From assembly GCF_024349685.1 (NCBI RefSeq), contig NZ_AP025944.1:874001-938000 (forward strand): a stretch of 64,000 nt of DNA, given 5' to 3'. The DNA comes from Pseudomonas sp. LRP2-20 (lineage in GTDB: Bacteria > Pseudomonadota > Gammaproteobacteria > Pseudomonadales > Pseudomonadaceae). The notes beneath the pieces are model-generated. The model was not told the DNA's origin. It did no database searches and saw only the letters and a program-made list of their open reading frames with translations. This document shows, piece after piece, positions 27,698 to 37,188 of this stretch (the stretch's first letter is position 1; each line of letters begins with the position of its first letter). Both the position numbers and the translations under genes were made by a program.

Positions 27698-30415
27698 ATG
27701 ACAGATCTGTCCCGTACGCATGGATTCGCCAGCCAGGCGCTGGGCCTGCTGGACGGGCGTTTCTTCCGGCCTCCGCAGCCGGACGGCCACGTGCCGCGTG
27801 CACGCTTGTGCCAGCGCTTGCAGGGCGGCCTTGGCGGGCGCCTGTTGCTGGTCAACGCCCCTGCCGGCTTTGGCAAAAGCTCCCTGGCCATTGAGTTCTG
27901 CGAGTCGCTGCCCAGCCATTGGCGCAGCCTCTGGCTCGGACTGAGTCAACGGGACGCTGACCCCGGTCGTTTCCTCGAACGCCTGCTCGAAGGCCTGCAG
28001 CAGTACTGCCCGGCACTGGGTGGGCAGGCCATGGGCCTGCTGAAGATGCGTCAGCGCCACCAGCCCTTTGCCTTCGAAGAATGGCTCGACAGCTTGCTCG
28101 ACGAGTTGGCGCTCTACCTCCAGGCCGATACGCCTTTGCTGCTGGTGCTGGACGACTACCATCTGGCCCAGGGGCCGGTACTCGATCGCTGCCTGCAGTT
28201 CTTCCTCAACCACTTGCCCGCTGGCCTGGTACTGCTGGTGACCAGCCGCCAGCGCCCGGACTGGCACCTGGCGCGTCTGCGCCTGTCCCGGCAGTTGACC
28301 GAACTCAGCGAGCAGGACCTGCGACTTACCCCGGAAGAGTCACTGGCGGTGATTGGTCGCCAACCCACGGGGCTGCGCGGTCAGGCGCTCGACAACCTGA
28401 TTCAGCGCAGTGACGGCTGGGTGGCCGGGCTGCGTTTCTGGCAGTTGGCAGCCAGCGAAGCCGGTGACGAACATGCCTTGCCCCAGGCCCTGCACGGTGG
28501 TGAAGGGTTGATCCGCGACTACCTGCTGGAAGAAGTCATCGAGATGCTGCCTGCGGATGTGCAGGCGTTTCTGTTTGACACGTCCTGCCAGGAGCGCTTC
28601 TGCGCGGCGCTGTGCGATGCACTGCGTGACCGTCATGACAGCGAAGCGATCCTGCGTTATCTGCAGGCGCATCAGGTTTTCCTGGTGCCACTGGACGAAC
28701 ATGGCCACTGGTATCGCTACCATCACCTGTTCTCCGACCTGCTGCGCAGCCGCCAGTCCAGCGAACCGCTGGCGCGCCTGCACTTGCGTGCCTGCCGCTG
28801 GTTCCAAGCCCAGGGCTTGCTCGACGAGGCGGTGGAGCAGGCGTTGCGCGCCGGCCACCTCGATGTCGCTGCCGACCTGGTGCAGAGCCTGTCCGAGGAG
28901 CAACTGCTGGCCGAGCAGAACGTCGGCATGCTGCTGCGCTGGAAGATGGACTTGCCCGACAGCCTGCTGATCAGCACGCCGCGCTTGATCGTGCTGTACA
29001 GCTGGGCGCTTGGCCTGGCGTGCCAACTGGATGCCGCTGAGGAACTGGCCAGTTACCTCAGCCGCTTCCTGCCGGCACCTTCAGCCACTGCACAGAAGTC
29101 GATGCTGGCGCAGTGGCTGGCGCTGAGCGGGGTCATTGCCCGTGGCCGGGGTGACCGCGAGCGCACGCTGGCCTATTGCGGCGAAGCGTTGCAGAGCCTG
29201 CCGAGCAAACGCTACGGGCAACGCCTGGTGTGCCTGTCGACGCTGTCCAACCTGGCCATTGCCGATGGCGACTTCTGGCGTGCGCGCGGCTGGAACCGCG
29301 AAGCGCTGGAACTGGCGCAGCGTGTCGGCAACCCGTTGTTCGAGGCGCTGGCGCATTACGATCGTGCGCGGGTGCTGCATGCCCGCGGCGAGGTATTGCG
29401 GGCGCTGGATGAAGTGCGCCAAGGTTTGCAGCGCCTGCAGGGGCTGTCGGCACAGCGGCTGTACGCGGTGCGGGCGCGGCTGACCCTGTACGAGGGTTAC
29501 CTGCTGGTGGCGCGCCTGCAACCCGCGCAAGGGCGGGCGCGCCTGCGTGCGGGGCTGGGCGAGGCGCGCGCCTGCCGTGACATCAGCGTGCTGATCGGCC
29601 ATTGCGTGATTGCCTCGCTCGATGGCCGTGAGGGCCAGTATGCCGAGGCGTTCGCCGAGCTGGCCGAGGCGGAGCGGTTGATGCACATCTGGGATGTGCC
29701 ACCGATCTTCTACCTGGCGATGATTACCCTGGTGAAGTGCGAGCTGTGGCTCGCCCAGGGCCGTATCGACCTGGCGGAATCCTGGTTGCTGCGCCTGGGG
29801 CAGACCTACGGCGGCGAGCACCCGGCGGCGGCACCAGAGTTCCACCCCTTGCTGCCGCTGCATATCGAATTGCAGCAGGCACTGCTCGAGCGTGTGCAGC
29901 AGCGCAGCGAAGATGCCGTGGCACGCCTGTGCGCCCTGGCCGAACGCGGGCAGGCCAGTGGCGGCATGATGCTCACCCTGCACGCATTGTCGCAGTGGGT
30001 CGACCTGCTGTTGAGCGAGGGGCGTGAGGCACAGGCAGTGCAGCTGCTGCCCAAGGCGTTGAACGCAGCCCGGGGTGGGGTTGTGCAACCTTTCCAGCGG
30101 CTGATCGAATTGCACCCTGCATGGCTGCGTGAGCAGTTGCTTGCGCAACCCGCCTGCCACGCCCAGGCAGAACTTCTGGCTCGCCTGCCCGAGCCGGCGG
30201 CCCCTACAGGCAGCGCCGCTGAAGCATTGAGCGGTCGGGAGCTGGCGGTACTCGAGTTGATCGCCCAAGGCTGTTCCAACCAGCAGATCAGCGAGCGGCT
30301 GTTCATCTCCCTGCACACCGTCAAGACCCATGCCAGCCATATCAACAGCAAGCTTGGGGTGGAGCGTCGTACCCAGGCAGTGGCCCGGGCCAAGTCGTTG
30401 GGCTTGCTGGCCTGA
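27698..30415 (+). CDS. MalT-like LuxR-family transcriptional regulator
   Basis: This 905-residue protein is a large ATP-binding (LAL/MalT-type) activator. It has a Walker A motif NAPAGFGKSS near residues 52-61 and a Walker B-like LLLVLDDYHLA near 147-157. A long helical TPR-like sensor region follows, and a C-terminal LuxR helix-turn-helix is at ~840-900 (LSGRELAVLELIAQGCSNQQ, then ISERLFISLHTVKTH). Such proteins activate transcription when bound to ATP and an inducer. Its position right after the DUF1302-DUF1329 operon suggests that operon is the target. The inducer is unknown. Confidence 0.93.
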   Translation: MTDLSRTHGFASQALGLLDGRFFRPPQPDGHVPRARLCQRLQGGLGGRLLLVNAPAGFGKSSLAIEFCESLPSHWRSLWLGLSQRDADPGRFLERLLEGLQQYCPALGGQAMGLLKMRQRHQPFAFEEWLDSLLDELALYLQADTPLLLVLDDYHLAQGPVLDRCLQFFLNHLPAGLVLLVTSRQRPDWHLARLRLSRQLTELSEQDLRLTPEESLAVIGRQPTGLRGQALDNLIQRSDGWVAGLRFWQLAASEAGDEHALPQALHGGEGLIRDYLLEEVIEMLPADVQAFLFDTSCQERFCAALCDALRDRHDSEAILRYLQAHQVFLVPLDEHGHWYRYHHLFSDLLRSRQSSEPLARLHLRACRWFQAQGLLDEAVEQALRAGHLDVAADLVQSLSEEQLLAEQNVGMLLRWKMDLPDSLLISTPRLIVLYSWALGLACQLDAAEELASYLSRFLPAPSATAQKSMLAQWLALSGVIARGRGDRERTLAYCGEALQSLPSKRYGQRLVCLSTLSNLAIADGDFWRARGWNREALELAQRVGNPLFEALAHYDRARVLHARGEVLRALDEVRQGLQRLQGLSAQRLYAVRARLTLYEGYLLVARLQPAQGRARLRAGLGEARACRDISVLIGHCVIASLDGREGQYAEAFAELAEAERLMHIWDVPPIFYLAMITLVKCELWLAQGRIDLAESWLLRLGQTYGGEHPAAAPEFHPLLPLHIELQQALLERVQQRSEDAVARLCALAERGQASGGMMLTLHALSQWVDLLLSEGREAQAVQLLPKALNAARGGVVQPFQRLIELHPAWLREQLLAQPACHAQAELLARLPEPAAPTGSAAEALSGRELAVLELIAQGCSNQQISERLFISLHTVKTHASHINSKLGVERRTQAVARAKSLGLLA

Positions 30416-30590
30416 AGCTAGCCGCAAGGGGCATGGCGTCATAAAATAATGGCTCTGAGCCATCATGCCTTTTCGGGGCGAGTCCGCTGCATTTTCCACC
30501 CTCATCTTTCCAGACCGGTTGCCGATAAAGGTTTCGGCGGTATGCATGGCCTCACGCCATCCACTCAACTACTCAATACAGGTCGTGTTG

Positions 30591-32198
30591 ATGCTGCAGT
30601 ACGGGCAAAAAAGCTTTCTGATCGTCGACGACTTCACCGACTTTCGCACGTCGACCCGTTCCATGCTGCGCGAACTGGGCGTGCGCGATGTGGACACTGC
30701 GGACAGCGGCGAGCAGGCCCTGCGCATGTGCGGGCAGAAGCGCTACGACTATATCCTCCAGGACTTCCACCTCGGCGATGGCAAGAAGAACGGCCAGCAG
30801 GTCCTTGAGGACTTGATCCTCGACAAACTGATCAGCCATGAATGCGTATTCATCATGGTCACTGCCGAGAGCAGCCAGGCCATCGTGCTCAGTGCTCTCG
30901 AGCACGAGCCGGATGCCTACCTGACCAAGCCGTTCAACCGCGTGGGCCTGGCCCAGCGCCTGGACAAGCTGACCCAGCGCAAAACCTTGCTCAAGCCGAT
31001 TCTGCAGGCCCTCGACCGTGGTCGCCCGGCTGAAGTGCTGGCGGCGTGTGCCGAGCTGTGCAAGAAGGATCCGCGTTTTGCGCCGTTGTGCCTGCGTTAT
31101 CGCGCCGACGCGCTGCGCGACCTCAACCGCTTCGATGAGCTGGAGAAGTTTCTCAAGAGCATCCTCGCCAGCCGCCCGCAGCCCTGGGTGTATTCGGCGC
31201 TGGGCAGCTTGATGCACAAGCGAGGGCAGAACGCCCAGGCCCAGGGCGTCTATGAGCAGGCGCTCAAGGCATTCCCGATCATGCCCGGGCTGTACGATGG
31301 CATGGCCGAAGTGCTGGTCGCTCAAGGCGAAACCCGGCGTGCCCAGAGCATGCTTGAGGAAGCGGTGCGTTTGTCACCCCTGGCGGTGCGCCGGCAGGCT
31401 GCACTGGGCAAGTTGGCGCTGAGCAACGAAGATTTCGAAAGCGCCTCCAAGGCCTTCCGCCATGCGGTGAATCAGGGCCAGAGCTCGCGCTACAAGGATG
31501 CCGAAAGCAACCTTGGTCTGGTCCAGGCGCTGATGAGCAAGAACGCCGGCTTCGGCCTGGATGCCCGTGCCCGGGTCGAAATCAACACCGTGCTCAGTGA
31601 AGTGGCCAAGGACAACATCGAAGACCAGGGCCTGCAAGTGCGTGCCCGGCTGATGAAGGCCGCCAGCCTGCAGCAGGCGGGCGACCCCGAGACCGCCGCC
31701 AAGCTTACCGAGCAGGCCATGCAGCGGCTGGAGAAGATGGACCAGTTCTTCTCGGTCGAAGCCGCCCTGACCGTGGCCAAACAGTTGCAGTCGCTCGGCC
31801 AGGAAGCGGCCGGCGGCACCATTCTCAAGGGGTGCGTGGAAACCTATGGCGACGACCCCAAGGTCATGCAGAGCGTGGCCAAACTGACTGATGACCCGGC
31901 CGTGTTGGGCGCCGTCACCGAAGCGGTCGACCTCAACCGCCAAGGCGTGCGCAGCTACCAGGCAGGGCAGCTCAACGAAGCCTTGCAGATGTTCCGCAAG
32001 GCCCTGTCGCTGCAACCGAAGAACATCAGTATCGCGCTCAACACGGCGCAGGCCTTGCTGCGCATCGGTGGTGAGGTGACCCCGCCAGCGATCCAGCAGG
32101 AATGCCGCGACTGCCTGACCCGCGTGGCCGGCATCCCGACCAGCGACAGCCGCTACGACCGCTACCGCAAACTGCACATCAAGGTCTTCGGCGCATGA
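30591..32198 (+). CDS. Response regulator with TPR-rich output region
   Basis: This 535-residue protein has an N-terminal receiver domain (residues ~5-125). FLIVDDFTD gives the acidic pocket, YDYILQDFHLGDG the phospho-accepting Asp, FIMVTAESS the Thr/Ser switch and YLTKPFN the conserved Lys. The remaining ~400 residues are helical tetratricopeptide-like repeats with no DNA-binding domain, so the output is likely protein-protein. Start chosen at ATG 30591, which begins the receiver; GTG 30585 and TTG 30588 are in frame. Its stop overlaps the kinase start (ATGA). Confidence 0.88.
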   Translation: MLQYGQKSFLIVDDFTDFRTSTRSMLRELGVRDVDTADSGEQALRMCGQKRYDYILQDFHLGDGKKNGQQVLEDLILDKLISHECVFIMVTAESSQAIVLSALEHEPDAYLTKPFNRVGLAQRLDKLTQRKTLLKPILQALDRGRPAEVLAACAELCKKDPRFAPLCLRYRADALRDLNRFDELEKFLKSILASRPQPWVYSALGSLMHKRGQNAQAQGVYEQALKAFPIMPGLYDGMAEVLVAQGETRRAQSMLEEAVRLSPLAVRRQAALGKLALSNEDFESASKAFRHAVNQGQSSRYKDAESNLGLVQALMSKNAGFGLDARARVEINTVLSEVAKDNIEDQGLQVRARLMKAASLQQAGDPETAAKLTEQAMQRLEKMDQFFSVEAALTVAKQLQSLGQEAAGGTILKGCVETYGDDPKVMQSVAKLTDDPAVLGAVTEAVDLNRQGVRSYQAGQLNEALQMFRKALSLQPKNISIALNTAQALLRIGGEVTPPAIQQECRDCLTRVAGIPTSDSRYDRYRKLHIKVFGA

Positions 32199-32887
32199 GC
32201 CAGGATAATCAGGGGCTGGATTTTTCCACGGTGATCGCCTCCACCGTGCATGACCTGAAGAACTCACTGTCTGCGCTGATCCAATCCCATGACCAGTGGC
32301 TGGCACGGCTACCCGAAGAATGGCGCAGCGGTACCGAGCAGGGCGTGATCGAGCATGAGTTCCGCCACCTCAACGGCATGCTGGTGCAGTTGCTGGGGCT
32401 GTACAAGCTGGGGGTGAACCAGCTGCCGATATGCCCGGACTACCACGAGCTGGATGACTTCATCGAGGCCCAGCTGGCGGCCCACCAGGAAGTGCTGCAG
32501 CACAATGACATCCTGGCGACCTGGCGTGTCGACACCGACAACCCGCTGGGTTTCTTCGACCGCGAGCTGGTGGCCTCGGTGATCGCCAACGTGATCACCA
32601 ACGCCACCCGCTATGCCGGCCATGCGCTGTTGGTCAGCATTGGCGAGGAGCACGAGCATCTGGTCATCAGCGTCAACGACGACGGCCCGGGCTATCCAGC
32701 GCGGATGCTCGAGCGTCAGCAGGATTACGTGCAGGGCATCGACTCGCAGAGCGGCAGTACCGGGCTCGGGCTGTATTTCGCGGCGCGGATTGCGGCGTTG
32801 CATGAGCGCAACGGCGTGCGCGGGCGGATCGAGATTGCCAATGGCGGGGCACTTGGGGGCGGGTTGTTCAGGTTGTATTTGCCGTAG
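32195..32887 (+). CDS. Sensorless histidine kinase
   Basis: This 230-residue protein has a short HisKA-like H-box (STVHDLKNSLSALIQ) at residues ~17-31, followed directly by the HATPase domain: N-box VIANVITNATRYA, G1 VNDDGPGYP and G2 GSTGLGLYFAARIA. No sensor domain or membrane segment precedes the H-box, so it is a cytoplasmic kinase that must receive its signal from another protein. It is coupled by a 4-base ATGA overlap to the TPR response regulator, its obvious partner. The pathway controlled is unknown. Confidence 0.9.
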   Translation: MSQDNQGLDFSTVIASTVHDLKNSLSALIQSHDQWLARLPEEWRSGTEQGVIEHEFRHLNGMLVQLLGLYKLGVNQLPICPDYHELDDFIEAQLAAHQEVLQHNDILATWRVDTDNPLGFFDRELVASVIANVITNATRYAGHALLVSIGEEHEHLVISVNDDGPGYPARMLERQQDYVQGIDSQSGSTGLGLYFAARIAALHERNGVRGRIEIANGGALGGGLFRLYLP

Positions 32888-32921
32888 CGTCAGGGCTGCC
32901 ATGTGTTCGCCACAACATCTT

Positions 32922-33167
32922 CAGCGCCTGTGAGATCGAGCGCCGCCCGCGCGGCGCATCGCGAGCTGCGCTCGCTCCTACGTTTGTTTCGGGCCAGTAA
33001 TGCCTGTGACAGGCGCGCGCGACCGCCTTGTTCGTACGACGCGATACCGAGTCAGGCGCCAAGGCGTTCGCGTGCAATCCCCCAGGAATATTTGGCCCGA
33101 AACAAACGTAGGAGCGAGCGCAGCTCGCGATGCGCCGCGCGGGCGGCGCTCGATATCTCAGGCGCTG
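32922..33167. repeat. Long palindromic repeat element, copy 1
   Basis: This is a ~246-bp element with ~60-bp almost perfect inverted arms. The left arm (32932-32995) contains gcgccgcccgcgcggcgcat, and the right arm (33094-33157) is its complement. A ~98-base centre separates them. A second copy with the same arms lies at 42292-42530. It fills most of the 340-bp gap between the kinase and MBL genes. Each arm is open in several frames, but these are not genes. Confidence 0.88.
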
Positions 33168-33227
33168 CATCTCCCAAGACAGACACCCCAGACCACGCTA
33201 ACATCCGGGCAGTAGTCAGGAGCCCCC

Positions 33228-33872
33228 ATGAACACTGCCCCAACCACCCTCATCCGCGAAACCTTCCCCGTAGGCCCCCTGCAGTGCAACTGCACGCTGA
33301 TCGGCGACCCGGTCAGCAAGAAGGCCATCGTCGTCGACCCGGGTGGTGACCCGGACAAGATCCTCGCCCGGCTGCAGGCCCATGGCCTGACCCTGGTGAG
33401 CATCATCCACACCCACGCGCACTTCGACCATTTCCTTGCTTCGGGCAAGCTCAAGGAACTCACCGGCGCCACCTTGCACCTGCACAAGCAGGACCAGCCG
33501 CTGTGGGACAACCTGGAGATGCAATGCCAGATGTTCGGCGTGCCCTACACCCCGGTGCCGTCGCCAGACCGTTGGCTCGGCGATGACGAGGAGCTCGCCT
33601 GTGGTTGTGGCGTGGCCCTGCACACGCCAGGGCACACGCCAGGCTCGATGAGTTTCTGGTTCGCCGACGCCAAGCTGCTGATCGCCGGCGATACCCTGTT
33701 CCGCCGTGGTATCGGCCGCACCGACCTGTGGGGCGGTGACCAGCGCGCCATCGTGCGCTCGATCAAGGAGCGGCTGTATCGCCTGGACGAAGATGCCGTC
33801 GTGGTCACTGGCCACGGGCCGGATACACGCCTGGGCGACGAGATGCGCGAGAACCCGTTCGTGCGGGCCTGA
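33228..33872 (+). CDS. MBL-fold metallohydrolase (glyoxalase II-like, YcbL type)
   Basis: This 214-residue protein has the metallo-beta-lactamase motif HTHAHFDH (residues ~61-68), the later metal ligands TPGHTPGSMSF and LLIAGDTLFRRGIGRTDL, and the final His segment VVVTGHGPDTRLGDE. It is shorter than GloB (~258) and lacks its glutathione-binding C terminus, which fits the YcbL/type II glyoxalase-like group. It may hydrolyse S-lactoylglutathione or another thioester; substrate is unproved. Confidence 0.87.
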   Translation: MNTAPTTLIRETFPVGPLQCNCTLIGDPVSKKAIVVDPGGDPDKILARLQAHGLTLVSIIHTHAHFDHFLASGKLKELTGATLHLHKQDQPLWDNLEMQCQMFGVPYTPVPSPDRWLGDDEELACGCGVALHTPGHTPGSMSFWFADAKLLIAGDTLFRRGIGRTDLWGGDQRAIVRSIKERLYRLDEDAVVVTGHGPDTRLGDEMRENPFVRA

Positions 33873-33981
33873 GCCTGCATGAAAAGCCTTTCATGGAATT
33901 TTTCCGTATCCTGGCAATCCAAGGCTGGCATAGATCCCTCCGTGATCTGCCGCACACACGAATTTTTGTAGGAGCTTGTCC

Positions 33982-34707
33982 ATGTTCACCATGCGTCGTC
34001 TGATTATCGTCGCAACCGCTGCAGCCCTGATGACCGGCTGTGCCGGGCAGAATCCTTACGACAGCCAAGGCCAGGCGCAGGGCGAGTCCTCGGGGATGAG
34101 CAAGACCGCCAAGTACGGTGGCCTGGGCGCCCTGGCCGGCGCAATCGCCGGTGCTGCCATCGACCACAACAACCGTGGCAAGGGCGCGTTGATCGGTGCC
34201 GCCGCCGTCGGTGCCGCCGCCGCCGGCTACGGCTACTACGCCGACAAGCAGGAGGCCGAGCTGCGCGCGAAAATGGCCAACACCGGCGTTGAAGTTCAGC
34301 GCCAGGGCGACCAGATCAAACTGATCATGCCGGGCAACATCACCTTCGCCACCGACTCGGCCAACATTTCGCCGAGCTTCTACAACCCGCTGAACAACCT
34401 GGCCAACTCGTTCAAGTCGTTCAACCAGAACACCATCGAAGTGGTCGGCTTCACCGACAGCACCGGCAGCCGCCAGCACAACATGGACCTGTCGCAGCGC
34501 CGCGCTCAGGCCGTGAGCACCTACCTGACCTCGCAGGGCGTGGATGCTTCGCGTGTGACCGTACGTGGCATGGGCCCGGACCAGCCGATCGCCAGCAATG
34601 CCGACGCCAATGGCCGCGCGCAGAACCGCCGTGTAGAGGTCAACCTGAAGCCGATTCCAGGTCAGCAGTATGACCAGCAACAAGGCCAGGTTCAGCAGTA
34701 CCCGTAA
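33982..34707 (+). CDS. OmpA-family lipoprotein (YiaD-like)
   Basis: This 241-residue protein has a lipoprotein signal (LMTGC, Cys20), two glycine-zipper segments (GGLGALAGAIAGAAI and GALIGAAAVGAAAAGYGY) and a C-terminal OmpA peptidoglycan-binding domain from ~residue 115. The latter shows VVGFTDSTGSRQHNMDLSQR and the RRVEV motif. It should sit in the outer membrane and bind peptidoglycan non-covalently. AGGAG lies 8 bases upstream of ATG 33982. The tail is rich in Gln and Tyr. A clear terminator follows. Confidence 0.93.
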   Translation: MFTMRRLIIVATAAALMTGCAGQNPYDSQGQAQGESSGMSKTAKYGGLGALAGAIAGAAIDHNNRGKGALIGAAAVGAAAAGYGYYADKQEAELRAKMANTGVEVQRQGDQIKLIMPGNITFATDSANISPSFYNPLNNLANSFKSFNQNTIEVVGFTDSTGSRQHNMDLSQRRAQAVSTYLTSQGVDASRVTVRGMGPDQPIASNADANGRAQNRRVEVNLKPIPGQQYDQQQGQVQQYP

Positions 34708-34727
34708 GCCGTTCAGTACGGCGCAAT

Positions 34728-34765
34728 GAAAAAGGGCAGGCCGGTCACGGTCTGCCCTTTTTCAT
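34728..34765. terminator. Bidirectional rho-independent terminator
   Basis: The stem aaaaagggcag-N12-ctgcccttttt is flanked by A and T runs, so it can end both the OmpA-lipoprotein transcript (+) and the pta transcript (-). Confidence 0.9.
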
Positions 34766-34766
34766 T

Positions 34767-36854
34767 TCAGCGGATGCTGCTGGCCTGAATCGCAGTCAGG
34801 GCGATGGTATGCACGATATCGTCCACCTGCGCCCCGCGTGGCAAGTCGTTCACTGGCTTGCGCAACCCCTGCAGCATTGGCCCCAGGCTGACCCCGTCGG
34901 TGCTCCGCTGCACCGCCTTGTGGGTGGTGTTGCCGGTGTTCAGGTCCGGGAACACGAACACCGTCGCCCGCCCGGCCACCTGGCTCTCTGGGGCCAACTG
35001 GCGAGCGACTTGCGGGTTGGCAGCCGCGTCATACTGCAGCGGCCCGTCGATCAGCAGCCCTTGCTCCGCAGCCTGCGCCAGGCGCGTGGCTTCGCGCACT
35101 TTCTCGACTTCCTCGTCACTTGCCGAATCGCTCGAATAGCTGATCATCGCCACCCGTGGCGCGATGCCGAAGGCCTGCGCCGATTCGGCGCTCTGCCGGG
35201 CGATTTCGGCCAGCTCACTGGCGCTGGGGTGCGGGTTCATCACGCAGTCGCCGTAGACCAGCACCTGCTCGGGGAACAGCATGAAGAACACCGACGATAC
35301 CAGGCTGGCGCCGGGCGCGGTCTTGATCAGTTGCAGGGCCGGGCGAATGGTGTTGGCAGTGGAGTGCACCAGGCCCGAGACCAGGCCATCGACCTCGTCC
35401 AGGGCCAGCATCATGGTGCCGATCACCACCGGGTCTTCCAGTTGTTGCTCGGCCATGGGCGCATTGAGGTTCTTGCTCTTGCGCAGGTTGACCATCGGTT
35501 CGACATAGCGCCCGCGAATCAGCTCGGGGTCGAGTATCTCCAGGTCTGGCGGCAGGGTAATGCCTTGCGCGCGGGCTACCGCTTCGACTTCCTCGGGCTT
35601 GGCCAGCAGCACGCATCGGGCGATGCCGCGCGCCTGGCAGATTGCCGCAGCCTGTACCAGCAGCGGCTCGGCGCCTTCCGGCAGGACGATGCGCTTGTTG
35701 GCCTGTTGTGCCCGCTGGATCAGCTGGTAGCGGAATACCGCTGGCGACAGGCGCATTTCCCGTGGTGTGCCGCAGCGCTGGTGCAGCCAGGCGGCGTCCA
35801 GGTGGCTGGCGACGAAGTCGGTGATGAATTCGGCCCGGTCACGGTCATCCACCGGGATTTCGCGGTTCAGCGAGTTGAGCAGGTTGGCGGTGTCGTACGA
35901 GCCGGTGCTCACCGACAGGATCGGCAGGCCGGCCTGCAGGGCGCCACGGCACAGGTCGAGGATACGTGCATCGGGTTTGCTGTCACTGGTCAGCAGCAGG
36001 CCGGCCAGGGGCACGCCGTTGATGGCGGCCAGGCTCACGGCGAGGATGATGTCGTCGCGATCGCCCGGGGTCACCACCAGGGTGCCCGGGGTCAGCAGGG
36101 GCACGGTATTGGCCACGGTGCGGGCGCAGATGATGATCTTGTTCATCCGGCGTTGCTCGTAGTCGCCGGCGTTTAGCACCTGGGCACCCAACAGTTCGGC
36201 CACGTCGCGGGTGCGCGGGGCGTTCAGCTCGGGCTGGTAGGGAATGCAGCCGAGCAGGCGGAAGTCGTTGCCGCGCAGCAGCGGCGAATGTTCGCGCAGG
36301 CGGGTGGCAAAGTCGGCCATGCTCTCGTCGGTGCGCACCTTGTTGAGGATCAGCCCGAGCACTTTCGGATCGCGTGGGCCGCCGAACAGCTGGGCCTGCA
36401 GCTCGACCCGCCCGGACAGCTCGCTGAGCACTTCGTTTTCCGGGGCGGAAACCAGGATCACTTCGGCATCCAGGCTCTTGGCCAGGTGCAGGTTGACCCG
36501 CGCCGCATAGCTGGCATGGCGGGTCGGCACCATGCCCTCGACCACCACCACGTCATTGCCGACGCAGGCTTGCTGGTACAGGCGGATGATCTGTTCGAGC
36601 AACTCGTCCAGCTGGCCATCGCCGAGCATGCGCTCGACATGGGCCAGGCTCAGTGGCACCGGTGGCTTGATGCCGTGGGTGCGTGCAACCAGTTCGGTGG
36701 AGCGCTCCGGGCCCGTGTCGCCGGGGTGAGGCTGGGCGATCGGCTTGAAGAAGCCGACCTTGAGCCCTGCGCGCTCCAGGGTGCGGACCAGGCCCAGGCT
36801 GATCGAAGTCAGGCCGACACCAAAGTCGGTCGGCGCAATGAAAAATGTCTGCAT
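34767..36854 (-). CDS. pta: Phosphate acetyltransferase
   Basis: This 695-residue long-form enzyme interconverts acetyl-CoA and acetyl phosphate. The N-terminal P-loop/DRTGG part starts MQTFFIAPTDFGVGLTSIS and includes VVVVEGMVPTRH. The C-terminal catalytic PTA_PTB domain contains RIVLPEGAEPLLVQAAAIC, NTIRPALQLIKT and MISYSSDSASDEEVEKVREA. Length equals the usual Pseudomonas enzyme. No ackA lies beside it. GAGAAG lies 5 bases upstream of ATG 36854, which is preferred to the open extension to 36896. Confidence 0.95.
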   Translation of the reverse strand: MQTFFIAPTDFGVGLTSISLGLVRTLERAGLKVGFFKPIAQPHPGDTGPERSTELVARTHGIKPPVPLSLAHVERMLGDGQLDELLEQIIRLYQQACVGNDVVVVEGMVPTRHASYAARVNLHLAKSLDAEVILVSAPENEVLSELSGRVELQAQLFGGPRDPKVLGLILNKVRTDESMADFATRLREHSPLLRGNDFRLLGCIPYQPELNAPRTRDVAELLGAQVLNAGDYEQRRMNKIIICARTVANTVPLLTPGTLVVTPGDRDDIILAVSLAAINGVPLAGLLLTSDSKPDARILDLCRGALQAGLPILSVSTGSYDTANLLNSLNREIPVDDRDRAEFITDFVASHLDAAWLHQRCGTPREMRLSPAVFRYQLIQRAQQANKRIVLPEGAEPLLVQAAAICQARGIARCVLLAKPEEVEAVARAQGITLPPDLEILDPELIRGRYVEPMVNLRKSKNLNAPMAEQQLEDPVVIGTMMLALDEVDGLVSGLVHSTANTIRPALQLIKTAPGASLVSSVFFMLFPEQVLVYGDCVMNPHPSASELAEIARQSAESAQAFGIAPRVAMISYSSDSASDEEVEKVREATRLAQAAEQGLLIDGPLQYDAAANPQVARQLAPESQVAGRATVFVFPDLNTGNTTHKAVQRSTDGVSLGPMLQGLRKPVNDLPRGAQVDDIVHTIALTAIQASSIR

Positions 36855-36885
36855 GCGTGCTTCTCGGAATAAGCGGTGCAAGGAA

Positions 36886-37188
36886 TCAACGGCCAAGGGT
36901 AGCGCTATCAGCCCCTTGTGCGCACCAGCCGCAAGCGAATGCCTGGCCGATGCACCCGGCGCGCTGCCCGGCGTCGAGTACCCACGGGCGAGCCTGCCAC
37001 GGTGGCTGGTGGCGCAGGTGCTGGGTGTGGCCGCAGGACAACTCGACCACCCAGTGGCCTTCTTCGTCCTGGTGGAAGCCGGTGATCCGACTGATGGGTC
37101 GCCCCTCGTCCGCGCTGCGGTCGCAATCGGGCGATGCCTTGGTTACACTTGTCCGCTCTACATACTTTTGCAAAAGGTCTTGCCCCAT
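36886..37188 (-). CDS. DUF3565 family protein
   Basis: This ~100-residue protein has the DUF3565 core: ISRITGFHQDEEGHWVVELS, then CGHTQHLRHQPPW, and a later Cys pair (ACGWCAQG) suggesting metal binding (CxxC and CGH). The function is unknown. The start is uncertain: ATG 37188 and ATG 37218 are both possible and both overlap the start of slyD on the other strand. The two divergent genes therefore overlap at their 5' ends. Confidence 0.75.
   Translation of the reverse strand: MGQDLLQKYVERTSVTKASPDCDRSADEGRPISRITGFHQDEEGHWVVELSCGHTQHLRHQPPWQARPWVLDAGQRAGCIGQAFACGWCAQGADSATLGR

Noticed and set aside
32922..33167. Short open frames in the palindromic element (shared Arg/Ser/Leu-rich peptide)
   Set aside because: They occur on both strands of both copies because of the inverted arms; no start signals, so treated as a DNA repeat and not as genes.
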